DNA of 64,000 bases from Gnetum montanum. Lineage: Eukaryota; Streptophyta; Gnetopsida; Gnetales; Gnetaceae. The stretch spans positions 1,120,237 through 1,184,236 of the forward strand of contig MNCI01015499.1 of the NCBI GenBank assembly GCA_015680685.1. The letters are read 5' to 3'. Below the pieces are notes generated by a model. The model was not told the DNA's origin. It ran no database searches and worked only from the letters and a program-made list of their open reading frames with translations. Made by a program: the position numbers and the translations under genes. Shown piece by piece: positions 31,523 to 43,599 of the stretch (position 1 is its first letter; the number at the start of each line of letters is the position of its first letter).

Positions 31523-32631
31523 TGATGAGTATTAGTTTATTAATTTTTATGCACTAAAGACTCAAACCAAAGGTGCAAGTTTTGTTGGTAGGTAGCCATG
31601 TGGTGGTAGTTGAATAATCCAATTCCTTAATCTATACTAGTGTTATGTTTTCTAGTTTTGTTTTTGCAGCAATAACAGGAATGCACATTGAGGATTTATG
31701 GTGGTAATGGAGCTACAACTTGGATGTTGGCGTTGTAATGTGGGTGTGCTGCTCAATCAACTATGTTCTTTGACCATGCAATTGAAATTGCTTCCTACAC
31801 ATTACCTTGATGGAGATTGTTAGTTTTTTGTAATGAACATTACATAGATAATGCAGCATGGTTCCTAGCCATTTTTACAAATGCACATTCTTGTAGTCAT
31901 TACCTACACATGGGTGGTGGGAGTTACGTGTTTCTTTGTCACGTGATCGATGAACATTATAGTGAATGTTACCTATGTGGGTGGTGGTAGTGTATGTTAC
32001 AATGGATGTTACACATGTGTAGTAATTTCCATGGCCATTACACATTGGTGGTGGCTCCTCATGTGCTAGACTAGTCCTTATAAATTCCTTGGATAGATGT
32101 AATAGAGGGATAGAGAATAGAAAAAAGGATTGAAGAGATGGAGAGAGGATACTATTGAGAGAACCACACTAGATTAGAATTTTTGTTTGTGCACAAAATT
32201 TTGAAGGAAGAGTGTTGATGCTTTATGGAAATTAACCAACAATGTTTTAAGATTGTGAAGTTGTTGCACTATGGAGACAACAAAGCAGGGTCATAAATTA
32301 GGTGACGTCTACTTTGTAATCTTCCATATTTCTTATAAATTTATTTAAATTAAATTTGGTTTAATTAATTTTATTCATCTTTGAACTTAATGTTATAAGT
32401 TAAGATGAATATTGTTGATTTTACTTATGGGTAACAACTATAAGTGTGGTGTTCTCAATTGAATCTAGATCCAATTGTTAGTTTTATGTCTTGATGATCT
32501 TTTTACTTTAAACCATTCCTTCATGGGATATGACTCGTGGGTCAATCACAAACAGAGTGATAATTTCTACAACGAAAGAAATGAAGATAAAGATTAAAGG
32601 TATCCAACATCAAATTTTTCTTGGCTTGTCA
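31523..32631 (+). mobile_element. Element C 5' LTR
   Basis: Ends TTGTCA at 32631, two bases before the primer-binding site. A TATA box (TATAAAT, 32079-32085) follows a U3 in which ATGTTAC and its reverse complement GTAACAT, with variants (CATTAC, GTTACCTATG, GTTACACATG), recur at least eight times between 31840 and 32060. The start at 31523 is chosen because TGATGAG is present there; the 3' LTR was not found, so it cannot be checked. Confidence 0.6.
32079..32085 (+). promoter_or_regulatory. TATA box of the element C LTR
   Basis: TATAAAT in CCTTATAAATTCC, ~550 bases before the LTR end, downstream of the repeated GTTAC motifs. Confidence 0.5.
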
Positions 32632-32633
32632 AT

Positions 32634-32650
32634 TTGCCACCGTTGCCGAG
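32634..32650 (+). promoter_or_regulatory. Element C primer-binding site (tRNA-Asp type)
   Basis: TTGCCACCGTTGCCGAG matches 14 of 17 bases of TTGGCGCCGTTGCCGGG, the complement of the tRNA-Asp 3' end used by Athila-type elements. It lies two bases after the LTR end. Confidence 0.75.
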
Positions 32651-33198
32651 ACAACTAGTAGAGTTAATCATCATCAAGAGTTCTGTATGTTTTAATTATA
32701 GTTTGTAATTTCATATTGTAGGTATATTTTATTTTATTTTATGTTTTTTTATTTAAGTAATTTGAGAAATGGTTTCTTCTACTTTTTTTTCTTACATTAA
32801 AAAATCCAAAAATAAAGAAAAATCCTAGGAATCAGCTCCTTTTATTGTACAACCAGCTAAAACTGTTAAAAAAGTTGCAGTAAAAGTTGTGATAGTAGGA
32901 GTTATTAAATCATTTTGTAAATTCTTAGGAATGGTGTCCCATGAATGTGCCAACGAAGAATGCTCTTGTTAAATGAAAACAACAAAGCAACTAAAGAAAC
33001 CAACACAAATTCAACCTTCTAGGAGCCCTCTTAGCCTTTATAAACATACAAAATCTGCTCAAAAACAAGACTAAGAGGAACCAATATAATCAAGATTTTA
33101 TTTTTCTTCTCCTTTGACAATACGAAATCCCAAAGAAAAAACACAACATAATTTTTTCTATATCTATTAATCCTCTATTTGATATTCCAAGTACAACC

Positions 33199-34740
33199 AT
33201 GAGTTCAACTACAAGGGCACGATCTCAAAATCTAAGTACTATCCTAATATGAACTTATGTGACCACAATTGGAGGTATTACCCAACCAATAAGTACTTTG
33301 AATTTACAAACTCCATCACTAGTCTCTATTTCTATACCAAATCCTATAGTAACCCCAATAGTTACCTCTACTTACACAATGGGATCATCTTCACATCATA
33401 TACCTCTTTCATTTTCCTTAGGTTCAATTCTTCTCTCCTTTGGTAGTTTGAGTTCCAATGTTCCAATTGGTCATCCCTACCCAGGACAAACCCTTGGGGA
33501 GTTATTGAATCAAATAACATCCATTATTCCTCAAGGGCCATTAGCTTTTCCATAAGGAAGAGATGTAGAGGTTAAAAATATTCATTTATTACCTATCTTT
33601 AAAGAAACAAATGATGAGAATAAGATTACCCACATAAGAGAATTTGAAACAACATTAGTCATGTTAGCCCCTCAGAGTGGGGATAGAACTAAGATGATTG
33701 CTTTTAAATCAATCTTAAAGGGCAAAGCTAATTTTTGGGTAAAAACCCTTAGAACACAAATTAGTTCATGGGATGAATTTAAGAATGCTTTTCTACAAAG
33801 ATTTCTTTCTAATGATAGGATATATTCATTAAGGAAGAAATTAATGAGTTTTATGCAACATGAGGATGAAGACTATAAGAGTACCTTTGATAAATTTAAA
33901 GGATTATGCTTAAAAAATCCAAACCATGGATTCCCAACCCATTAATTAATTCAAATGTTTATAGAAGGCTTATTACCATATTGTAGGTAAAATATTGACT
34001 TTGCATGTGGAGGAAATATTTTAAATGTGACTCTAGAAGATGGTTGGAGATTCATAGATTCGTTAGTAGATCAAAGTAAACGTTGGCCAAAACCAAATAT
34101 TATGTAAGGCATGACTCAAAAAATAGAATAGTTAAATAAAAAAGTGGATGAGTTGACATAATTAATTGAAAAAAAAGCTCATGGAATTCAAGGAGAAATG
34201 TGCAACATTTGTGGTAGTCCCCAACATGACCAAACAACTTGCCCAACCTTGTTCTATTATCAAGAGGAAATGCAAGAGTCAGTAAAGGCTTTTCAACAAT
34301 TTAAGAGCCAAACAACAATGAACTTTCCCCAATGATCATTTTTCCAACAACAATATCCTTAATAATATCCTTAAAATAACATCAGGTTATTTAAGAATCT
34401 AACTAATGAACACTTGGATAAACTCACCCAAAGCCTTACTTCCTTCATAAAAGAAAGTAGACAATTCATGAGTGAGACTAGAAGGAGATTTCAGGACTTA
34501 GTGAAAAATGCCAACCTAAACCAAATCCTACATCTTAAAGGAAGTGTAAAGAGTAATTACATTCCATCACTACAAGGAGTGGAAAAAAATTGAACCTAAA
34601 CCCCAAAGGAAGGTGAGATTTCAAGAGGTAGGGAGACAAGAAAAAATTCAGCCACAAATAGTAAATGAGGAAGATCAACCAACTAGGGAAAAAGAACAAC
34701 CATTATTCTCTAAGCAACTAGTTTTACCTCCTATCCCTAA
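33199..34740 (+). pseudogene. Element C gag
   Basis: A likely ATG at 33199 opens a Ser/Thr-rich N-terminus. The capsid-like core is open at 33661-33945: K-S-I-L-K-G-K-A-N-F-W-V-K, S-W-D-E-F-K-N-A-F-L and the R-F-L-S-N-D-R block. A zinc knuckle C-N-I-C-G-S-P-Q-H-D-Q-T-T-C lies at about 34203-34245 (Cx2Cx4Hx4C). A Gln-rich region follows. Stops at positions such as Gln/Trp (for example near 33944 and 34107) show decay. The sequence between the primer site and 33199 is leader with an alternative ATG at 32769. Confidence 0.8.
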
Positions 34741-34783
34741 ATGATTACAAGAGGATTTTATAACTAAAGCCCATTTTGAAAAA

Positions 34784-35520
34784 ATGTTTAGTGAATTGTA
34801 TTTGCATATCCCTTTAGAAAAAGTAGTAAAAGACATACCTCTTTACATCAAATACTTAAGGGAATTATGCACTAGGAGAAGAAAGGAAAAAATTCCTAAA
34901 CAAGTTTATTTGGTTGACAATCTTTCTCAACTTATACAAAATCATGAGATTCCAAAATACCAAGATCTTGGAGTCCCTACCATCCCAATCAAAATAAATG
35001 GCTAAGTAATTAAAAATGCCCTATTGGATTTAGGAGCCAGCATTAATATCATGCCTCTTGAAATGGCTAGGTCACTTGATATACAAGATATTAAAGGAGT
35101 AAACATGATAATATCATTGGATGATGGTTCAAATGTAAAACCCATAGTAATATTAGAAGACTTGATAATTGAGGTAGAAAAAGGAAAGTACCCAATTGAC
35201 TTTGTTGTTTTGGAAGTAAAAGATCCTTATTGTTTTCCTATTATATTAGGTAGACCTTGGTTAGCAATAATTGATGCCATAGTTAATTGTAGATGTAGAC
35301 AACTTCAAATTTTCTTTGTCAATCTTACTTTTACACTAAATATATATGATAAGGTAAAAGAAGATCATTTAAATGTAGACTTGAAGGAAGCAAGAATGAT
35401 CTACACTTTACCCACTTCAACAATGGCACAAGATAGGGAAACCTTAGTGTTGAATAATTTTGAGGAAGAACCTTTAAATCTCTCAACTAAAGAAAAATAA
35501 GATCTCCTTGACTAGATTTT
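34784..35520 (+). pseudogene. Element C aspartic protease
   Basis: The segment before the protease (34784-35005) has L-E-K-V-V-K-D-I-P-L-Y-I-K-Y-L-R-E-L-C, a typical Athila pre-protease block. The active site L-L-D-L-G-A-S-I-N-I-M-P is at 35021-35057. P-I-I-L-G-R-P-W-L follows at about 35234-35262. The frame 35024-35500 has no internal stop, although a TAA at 35005 interrupts just upstream. It is among the best-kept domains of the window. Confidence 0.88.
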
Positions 35521-35639
35521 GAAGTTGTGTTCAGGGAATATTGGAAAAATAATTCAACCAAAAAATAAAGATTCCTTAGATCTTAGAGAACTACCTAGTA
35601 CACTTAAGTATGTTTTCATATATCATAATAAACCATTAA

Positions 35640-36087
35640 TAATAAATTCCCAACTTACTAAGGAGTAAGAAAGAAAATTATTAGAAGTTCTACGTAGAAA
35701 ATCTAAGGCATTTGCATGGAGTTATGAGGACCTTCACCAAGGAATCTCATCCAACATCTACCAACATCATATCTATCTAGAGGATAATGTAAAACTAGTA
35801 AGAATTCTGCCAAGACAAATTAATTTAGCCTTAAAAAAATTGTTAAGGATGAAATTTCAAAACTTTGGAAAGACAGAATAATTTATCCAATAGTTGATAG
35901 TGAATGGGTAAGCCCCATTACAGTAGTTCCAAAAAAGGATGGAAAATGGAGAGTCTATGTAGATTATAGAAGGTTAAATTAAAATATAAAGAAAGACCAT
36001 TTTCCACTATCATACATAGATCAAATTCTAGAAAAATTAGAAAGACATGAATATTATTGCTTTTTAGATGGATTTAGTGGTTACAAT
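35640..36087 (+). pseudogene. Element C reverse transcriptase, first part
   Basis: Motifs F-A-W-S-Y-E-D-L (35711), W-V-S-P-I-T-V-V-P-K-K-D-G-K-W-R-V (~35905-35955), the R-R-L-N-*-N block with CAA-like Gln replaced by TAA (35978), H-F-P-L-S-Y-I-D-Q (~35998), and Y-Y-C-F-L-D-G-F-S-G-Y-N (~36052-36087). The frame stops at Asn 36087 and continues at 49409/49414 with Q-V-A-I-T-L-E-D-Q, showing that the two halves belong to one gene. Confidence 0.9.
36083..36087. repeat. Target-site duplication ACAAT (left copy) of A2
   Basis: ACAAT at 36083-36087 immediately precedes TGATGAG of A2; the right copy is 49409-49413, directly after ACTTATCA. Removing A2 and one copy restores the RT frame across G-Y-N-Q. 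Confidence 0.93.
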
Positions 36088-37010
36088 TGATGAGTGGTGA
36101 GGTACCACTACACCCAACCATACGAATCACAAAGCATTCACGTGCGATCTGGTCGAGTTTTGTGAACTTTATTGTTTCTAGTGCACTAGTCCTTTAGGAA
36201 GTGAATCTTACCTTAAAGTCAACCATTGTCTTCTGAATTACACTTGTGATGTATATTGGTATGGTTAAGTGTAACTGAGGGATATGATTTTTATCATTTT
36301 GTATTTTATGGTTTGGTATTCAAAGGGAGATAAAAGTGATTATATTAACTAATTTAAATTGACCAATTAACTAGTGTCTAACTAGTCCTAACATAAGCAT
36401 TTGGTCTCACTTTCTGTACACATCCTAAACCCACGTATCCACTATCGGGTGACCAAGTTCTATGCTACTAGGCGTACCAAGAAATAATGCTACTGGGATT
36501 ACCAAGTGAATACGTGTTATGCTCGAAGTGGTTGTACTTATGTGTGTAATCTATCTTGCTTGATTGCTTCATTAACTTAATTTTTGGAAGACATTTAATA
36601 AATAATTAAAAATATTTAACAAATAATAGAGAACATTAAATGCATAAATAAAATATTTAATCTATCCAAAGTGCTACAAGGTTTATTAGAAAGCTCATCT
36701 TTATTGCCAAACACATTGTCATGCTTAGGTACAACAATGCTCGAATAAAGATTTGTACACTCAATGACTCCTACTGTAGGCACTTGGGAGAAAAATTCTA
36801 ACTTTCAAGTGGAAAAATTGTAAGATATTCACTGCAACTACAATCTCTCATGCCATAAATGTGGCTAGTGGATGTGTATTTATTACTGACTATAGATACT
36901 ATGTTGATGGGGCCACATCAATGTATGATATGATGCATTAACTAGGCCTTTTCAACAAGATCCAATCGATGAGGCCTTGTTGATGTACCCAATAGAAATG
37001 TAACTCATCA
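36088..37010 (-). mobile_element. Element A2 3' LTR (923 bp)
   Basis: TGATGAGT ... ACTCATCA ends; aligned along its length with 48522-49408 and 26421-27355. The LTR TATA region here reads AATAAATACACA on the minus strand, weaker than in the 5' LTRs. Confidence 0.95.
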
Positions 37011-37020
37011 TATCCCCATG
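37011..37020 (-). promoter_or_regulatory. A2 polypurine tract
   Basis: Minus-strand CATGGGGATA directly before the 3' LTR. A3 has CATGGGGGTA at the same place and A1 has TTGGAGGTA. Confidence 0.65.
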
Positions 37021-37256
37021 ACTAAATGAAAACTCATTCTCAAGTTCTTTTACAAAATTGGGAAGGTATGGGATTATTGACTAACTTTTCTCAAATAAAA
37101 AAAATAGACTAACTTGACAAAAATGGGGTGCCTAGGTGTACGGATCAACACATTACAAAAAGTGATGGTGTTTAGGACACAAAATTGGATACCTTAGCAT
37201 GATTTTTCAAAACTAGACAACATTTTCCTTGATGATGTGAAGCTTGATGGAGAAGA

Positions 37257-40113
37257 TCAGATGATCCTAGGCAGTGGTGATTCTTGAGTCTCCAAGGGAC
37301 CTTCACTGGCTTCACACATGGGTAGTGGTTGAGGTGGTTACGATTGTCTTGCTACTTCTGCAACTTCAAGTGAAAGGAAAAAAGCATCCAACAATGCTTT
37401 CATTTTTTCCTCCTTACTCTTGGGATCATGCATCGTCCATGTAGCTTTGCCAATGTGGGTTAGAATGGACACATCCCAAGGACACGGGATTGTGGGAAAT
37501 ATCTCCTTTGTATTAATGAAATAGGTAGCAAACTATTTGAATTAAATGTTGAACACCCTGACTAAGTCCTTCAGCTCCTAGTAGTCATTCATCTATTTGG
37601 CTATGTTCTTGGTAATTAATCATTGATCTCTGAACCATGCTCTAAGAACTTTGAGTTTAGCATTTGTAATCTAAAGCTTTTGCTTGGTGTCTTTGTGATG
37701 CTTGAACTTAGGCTCATATAACAGATATGAGCTAGCCACTTTATTTTATAACTCTGACCATAGTTTTCTAGCAATCAGCATTGCCAGGTTTGCATATCAA
37801 AGATTGCCAAACTCCATATATTATGTCATTTCTTTGATTTGCAACTCCTTCAAGTGGATCTTTGCTTTGTTGTAGGCATCGATTCCATCAATGATGGATT
37901 GCTAGACTTCTCTTCCTTGTTGGATTTCTAGAGGGGAGGGCTTCCTTCATTTTTTCCTTCATCATCTGAATGTGTTTTTCATTGACTTCCTTCTGCAAGC
38001 CAACCTAGTCTCTGTATTGATTCTTCATTTTTTCAAACTTAAGGACTTCATTCTTCTAGGTGGTGATCTCGATGGCAGACTTCTAGTGCAAGGCATGCAC
38101 CTTCTCCATTGATAGATTTTGATTTTCTATGGCCAATCTCCTCAATTCAATGTTCACCTTGGCAAGCTACTCCTGCTATTGATGAATAAATTCCTACATT
38201 TTGTCCTTCTAAGCATCAACATTATGTAGGTGATAATTCTATGTGATCAGGGTCTCATTCTCTTGGCACGTCTATGCCAAGTCCTTCTGAATTAAGTACA
38301 TTTTTGCTTCAACTATGGACTAGTTAAGGATGGACATTACTACCTCCTCCTTAGCCTTCTAGAATCATTCTTGAAGCTATTTGAAAGCCTCATCTCTTCT
38401 TACTGCTAGGTTGAGGATCATAGGATCTGCAAGTTAGGCATGTAGTTCAAAAACCTTTGTAGCTAAGCATTGATTTTGTTCTTTGGTTGTTTTGATTTAC
38501 CCCTCCAAAATAATTCATTTTTCCCTTGCATTTAGCAACTCTAATGGGGTTGTAGTGATGTCTTCTGGAAAATCAAAGACATTCAAAATCAATTGCCTAG
38601 TTCCCACAAGTTGTTCCAGTAATTCTTCATGCTGGGCTATGTTTAGCTTTTGGTTAATCGTGTGTATGGATGTCTACACATCTTGAAGTGTAGATACATT
38701 TGGTTTAGATGTTGTGGGTGTATTTAATACTTTAGTGACATAATCAAAAACAACTTCAGAAACTGTCTCCTACCCTTAGTGTTGCATTACCAAGATAGTT
38801 TCCTCTTTGCCTTCCTCCAAACACACCAAGAAAGTTACAACATTTCTATAGATTTCTAGGAATAAATAATGTTGTGATAAAGATATTATCACCTTTTGAG
38901 TATTGGGATCTAACCTTGTAGGTAGTTGTGTTCATTGGACAAAAACGATTGGTCCACCCTTATCCATCTGACTAACTGTTTAGGCCACCTCATTAAGGTG
39001 ACTCATTGCTAGTCGGTACACAGATGGATTTACCCCACTCGTTCATGTACGTTGCTCTTGTTCACTCAAGAGCTATTCTTGGATTTTGGGTAGATACTCA
39101 ATGGGTACGTAGGCCTTCAGCGTTATTTCTTAAGTGGGTGGTGGTGGTGGTTACTCCTCTGATTGGGTCATCGCTAGCATCTTCTCCTTCATGAACTTGG
39201 ACCATGAGGCCAAAGGAGCATGCATGATTGTATCATTGGAGTAGTAGAAAATACCTACCCTTTTATAGAGTTTTCAGATGAGGCATGAAAAGGGTAGGGT
39301 TTTTTTTTCCACATTCATTTTCTTTGAAACGCTTCTCAATCTCCAAGTAGAGTAGTTGTGGAAGGTTTACATGAAATTTCCTACTTAAAGTGGTGCATGC
39401 TTGGGCAAAGAAGGCAGTCACCTTGCTTGGCCTCACCATTGGATTAAGGTGATAGGCCAAAATTTTGAAATAAATTTGCTCTATTGATGTGAGTGCATCG
39501 TACTCCTTACGATCAACCCCATAGCATTGTTGGGTCCACTCCCTCTTGCCCTCAAGATCACCTTGCATTGATAGCTCCTCCAGCTGTATTATGATGTCAA
39601 GCAACCCTAGTGCCTATGAAATAGCTTCTGCCAAGTAGGAAACTTGAATATTTAATTTTGACAATAGACCCCGACCTTCTATTATTCTAATAGAGGTATG
39701 TCTCTTCCATGTACCACTTCCCATTGGATGTTATTATTGGCCACATGGGAGAGATTTGTAGTTGAGTCTTGACATCTATTAGAGCTTTCTTATGAATGGC
39801 CCGAAGTTGATCTCCTAAAGAATAGATTGTTTAATTTCTTGGGACTTGATGATGTCAAGATAGGCTTGAGTCAAAGTGACCTCAAGCCTTAGCACGGGTC
39901 CAAGCACTTCTTCTCATTGTGATTCTTCAGTAGGCACTTCTTCTGGAATCTATCAAATAGATTCTAATTTGGACTCCTCATGAAGAGGTCCCATTGCATG
40001 GTTTACCTTTGGCAGTTCTTGGACTTATTCCTATTGGCCCTTCCAACTCTGGGCCATTTCTCCCATGGTTGAGAAGGTTCTCCTTCCTATGGGTGTTTTG
40101 GTTTGGGTTCCAT
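37257..40113 (-). pseudogene. A2 accessory post-pol gene (~950 codons, decayed)
   Basis: Starts ATG at 40113-40111 (M-E-P-K-P-K-H-P; A1 and A3 have M-A-[PS]-K-Q-K) and ends TGA 37259-37257 after the T-Q-E-S-P-L-P-R-I-I tail. The conserved block is open for 113 codons at 39604-39263: W-T-Q-Q-C-Y-G-V-D-R-K-E-Y-D-A-L, then I-Y-F-K-I-L-A-Y-H-L-N-P and N-V-N/V-N-L-P-Q-L-L-Y-L-E-I-E-K. It faintly resembles the helical pattern of plant transposon-associated proteins (A-Y/F…L-P…I-N-V…I), which I treat as a lead only. A coiled coil (~38500-37700) and a Pro/Ser-rich tail follow. Broken by numerous stops. Confidence 0.65.
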
Positions 40114-40568
40114 TTGTGAGCACGATAAAACCATGGGTTAGTAATCGTTATGTAACTTAAAGCAGTTAGGATACCTTTATCCTTAAGGATAGTTACACTT
40201 TGGCTAACTTGTGATTATGGTTGATTTAATTACTCCAATTATCATTTTATTCATGTGCTATTATTAATAAATCATATTAGAGCTTGTTGGAAGGGTTAAC
40301 TGTTGAAAAAGTTTATGTTTATATGTGGTTAAGGTTTTAATCCTTTGGGGGGGGGGGGGGGCGCTAGAAAAATTTTCATCAAAAACCTTAACATTTGTGG
40401 CTCCCGTGATAAGGATCTTACCTTTGGTAAGTGCAGAGTTGAAGAACAGAGTAATTTGGTCATATAGTTGGGAAGTTATGGGCTCTAGAAGGTTTTGGGC
40501 TCTAAAAAATTGCAAAAACTCCTCATGTGTTATGAGAAAATGAAAAAAAGTTTCTAAGTGCATGGTGG

Positions 40569-40680
40569 TATATGTAGGATTTTTTCATTGCATTAATGAG
40601 GCCTAGTCAACTGGGCCTCATTGACGAGGGTGGTTGCATCATCAAGGCCTCAACAACGTAGCCTTTGACCATCATAGGAA
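40569..40680 (-). promoter_or_regulatory. A2 internal promoter-like block upstream of the accessory gene
   Basis: On the minus strand GTTGAGGCCTTGATGATGCA, CGTCAATGAGGCCCAGTTGA and TAGGCCTCATTAATGCA precede CTACATATACC. The GGCC-centred repeats and the ATGCA element match the LTR U3; the TATA box has one substitution compared with A1 and A3. Confidence 0.45.
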
Positions 40681-41439
40681 ACCATTGACTTTAGTTGAAC
40701 TTGAAAAATATGAAGATTTTTTGAATGAAATTAGGGTCAAATGAAAACTTAAAAGGTCAAGAATAGTATGAAAACATGAGAAGAGGGTGTTGATGCTTAT
40801 AAATTTGGAAAATGAAGAAAAATTGATTTGGGAGATGAATAAATTAAAAGGTTAAATAACACTAAGTGGAATACACAATGGAATCTGCGAAAAATAGGAT
40901 TGTAGTGATGTCAAAGTTTAGGAACCTTAACTAAGCAAGCCAAGAGCTATGCAAGTGCATCCTCCCCATAGTAGGCTCATGCCCTTGTTACTGTTGCATG
41001 ACCTCAACCCAGGAGTTTGTAGGTCCCATAGTTGATTTAGTGATCATGAAAAGTTAAGGACCAACCAAAAGTAATCTACTTAATAATTCCAACACATCAA
41101 ACCAAGACATAAAACATAACATAGAACATGATAATGAGGTGAGTTATGACAACATGGATGGATGATAGAAAAGGTGGGATGGAGTTCCAAACTGAGGTCA
41201 TAAGAAGTTCCTTGTGGAAGTTGTGTTTAAAATGACCCAAGAAGATCCATCCTTAGTCCAAACCAAAAATAGCCACTTTCAATGACTTCGCATCATCACT
41301 CTAAGGTTGATCCATCCACAAAAGACACAAGAGTGCTACCACAAAGAGAAGAAAAGAGAAGTAGAAACCTTCAGGCATAGGTGCATGCTGTTTGAGTCCC
41401 ATAACCAATGCTTGTAGCCTATTTATTTGTCCAAGGGAT

Positions 41440-41590
41440 GTGCTTTGAATTTCCATTGTTGTTTTTTCTTGAAATGGGAATCACACCATGCAAAGACTCA
41501 TTCATTTATTGTGTCTAAGGGGTGTGCTTTAAATTTCCATCATTTTTTTAATTTTTGGATGGGAACCATGCCATGCAAACACTTTATTTG
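41440..41590. repeat. A2 duplicated unit with AT-loop hairpin
   Basis: Two copies of the TTTGAATTTCCAT / T-run / ATGGGAA-CCA unit, matching those of A1 and A3 in position and order, with point changes in the stems. Confidence 0.6.
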
Positions 41591-42248
41591 AAATCCTATT
41601 AGTGGATGAGATGGAATGATGATAAGTCCATGAAAAACGCTAAAGCACTCAAGAAAGTAGAGGAGTACAAAAAGTATTGAGTCCCCTTGAAGTCATATCC
41701 TTTACAAATCTTTGAATCCTTCCTAATTCTAGAACTACCAAGATCACCAATTGATTAAAAGTTTCTTTAATGGAAGGGACCTCAAATTTCCAAAACAAGG
41801 AAAACCATAGAGTTCATTGGATGGGTTGATGATGTGGACTCACTACCTATTCCATGAAAAATAAGTCATTTCAAAGTCATCAAACATCAAAATTCAAAAA
41901 TGAAAACTAGACATCGACAATTACAACACTGAGCACAAACCATCATTAGTAAATAGTAATAGCGACAATGTGTCCTATGGTAATAAAGTAATTTTATTGG
42001 CAAAAATAAGGAGATATCACACAAAGTAAAATATATAAAAGAAAGTGTAAAATAATCAAGAAAGTTTCAAAGATATTATCAATGGTGTAAAATTAGAAAA
42101 ATTTGAAAATGAAAAAAATTGTAAAATAAATAACTTGTAAAATAAAAAATGTGGAAAAAGAGAGAGTAGAAAAACTAAGAAGCCATATGGATTGTTAGCA
42201 TAGATGGCCATCTCCTGCATGACTGAGTTGGAAGGAGGAGATCTGAAA

Positions 42249-43500
42249 AATCAAATGTGGTTGTCCATTTGTTGAGGTAGTAGTTGCACTGGCCTATCTT
42301 GGTTCAAGGAAATGTTTTACTTATTAGACATTGACCAACTACTTTTTATTTGGGCTTTTAGATTTGTAGATTAACATGGCCCTAGAGAAAAAGTCTTGAT
42401 CAATTATATAAGGTCCCTCCCACAATGTTTGGAATTTTTCCTTTTGGGGTACATATGTGGGGTTTCAATAGAGAACCTTATCTCCTGGCTAAAGTTTTAC
42501 TTTTTTGATTTTGAGGTCATGATGTTGCTTGAGAAATGCCTTATGCACCTCATTCAAGGATAGGGTAACTAATCAGTTTTCATCTAGCATGTTTAGGTTG
42601 ATTAATATTTCTTTCCATGCTAGACTTAGGTCAAGATTTAGATCATAGGCTGTTGAGAGTGTATGAAGCTTCGATTGAATCAAGAGCATTGGAAGTTTTC
42701 CATATACTAACTTATAGAGAGAATAGCCAATAGGAAGTTTCCATGTTGAATGATAAGCCTAGAGGGCATCATTAGGTTTTGTACTCCAATCTTTCGTATA
42801 TTTTCTAATGGTCCATGTTAGTATCTTTGTGATCTCTTGGTTGGTTACCTCTACTTGACTGTTGGCTAGGGGATGGTAGGGTGTTCTGAGTTTATGTTCA
42901 ATGCCAAGGTTTCATGAGCTTCTGAAAAGTAGTGCTTGTAAAGTGAGTTCCATTATCAAAAATTAATGCATGTGGCACCCCAAACGTATTGACAATATTT
43001 TGCTGTATAAATCTAGTAGGAATGGATTATGTACAATTTGTAATGGCTGCTACTTCTACCCATTTTGTGCAATAGTCAACTGCTATGATAATATATGCCT
43101 TTCTATTGGACATGGGTGTGATGGAACCCATGAAGTCAATTAACCTTATATCAAAAGGTTCCAATGGTTGAATCCACTACTGAGGATCTTCCATGCAAGT
43201 AATCATTTACTCGTCTCGTTGACAACATTCACAAGACTTGACAAACTAGTGGGCATCCCTGAAGATTGTAGGCCAATAGTATCCTACCATCAAGATTTTT
43301 ATGGCCATGCATCTTCTTACATAGCGGCCTCCATAAGGGCCTTTGTGAGCATCATAGAGAACGTGTAGTTGATCTTTGTCTGGGACACACCAAAAAATTA
43401 GGTAATCAACACATACCTTGTAGAGGTGTTCATTGATTTCCATAAAGTATTTGGCCCAATGGAGAAATTATTACTTCTATCTAAAGTCAAGATCTTGTGG
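42249..43500 (-). pseudogene. A2 integrase
   Basis: N-terminal region with H-E/K-G-P-Y-G-G-R-Y and the M-V-G-Y-Y-W-P-T-I-F-R-D-A-H block (43443-43246). The second catalytic Asp is kept as F-D-N-G-T-H (~42960). Core and C-terminal domain (L-W-E-G-P/D-x-I-N-Q near 42390) follow with frameshifts. The end corresponds to the M-N-G-Q-P tail of A1. Confidence 0.82.
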
Positions 43501-43599
43501 CATCTCCTGAGTGAGAAGATAAGTGAGGATGCCATTATACCATGTTGTTTCTATGGGTGTTTGTTCATTTATTGCTCCTATAAAGAGGATTTTGTCTAG

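Larger units (their letters stand above)
31523..36087 (+). mobile_element. Element C, left part: Athila-clade Ty3/gypsy retrotransposon
   Basis: Order on the plus strand: 5' LTR, tRNA-Asp-type primer site, gag, protease, first part of RT. The RT stops in the middle of G-Y-N at the insertion of A2 and resumes at 49414. The protease and RT motifs (D-L-G-A-S-I-N-I-M-P-L; F-M-D-D-F) and gag layout match the Athila lineage. The 5' LTR left border (TGATGAG at 31523) is tentative. Confidence 0.85.
40114..42248 (-). other. A2 spacer between pol and accessory gene
   Basis: Same layout as in A1: hairpin unit pair (~41590-41440), palindrome cluster with GAGGCC and GTTGAC (40620-40680), TATA-like CTACATATACC (40576-40569), then a ~100-codon frame (40563-40264). 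A run of 15 G at 40347-40361 interrupts the last part and may be slippage or a sequencing error. Confidence 0.6.

Noticed and set aside
40347-40361. Run of 15 G as a possible G-quadruplex
   Set aside because: A single homopolymer in one copy, absent from A1 and A3; slippage or sequencing error is more likely.
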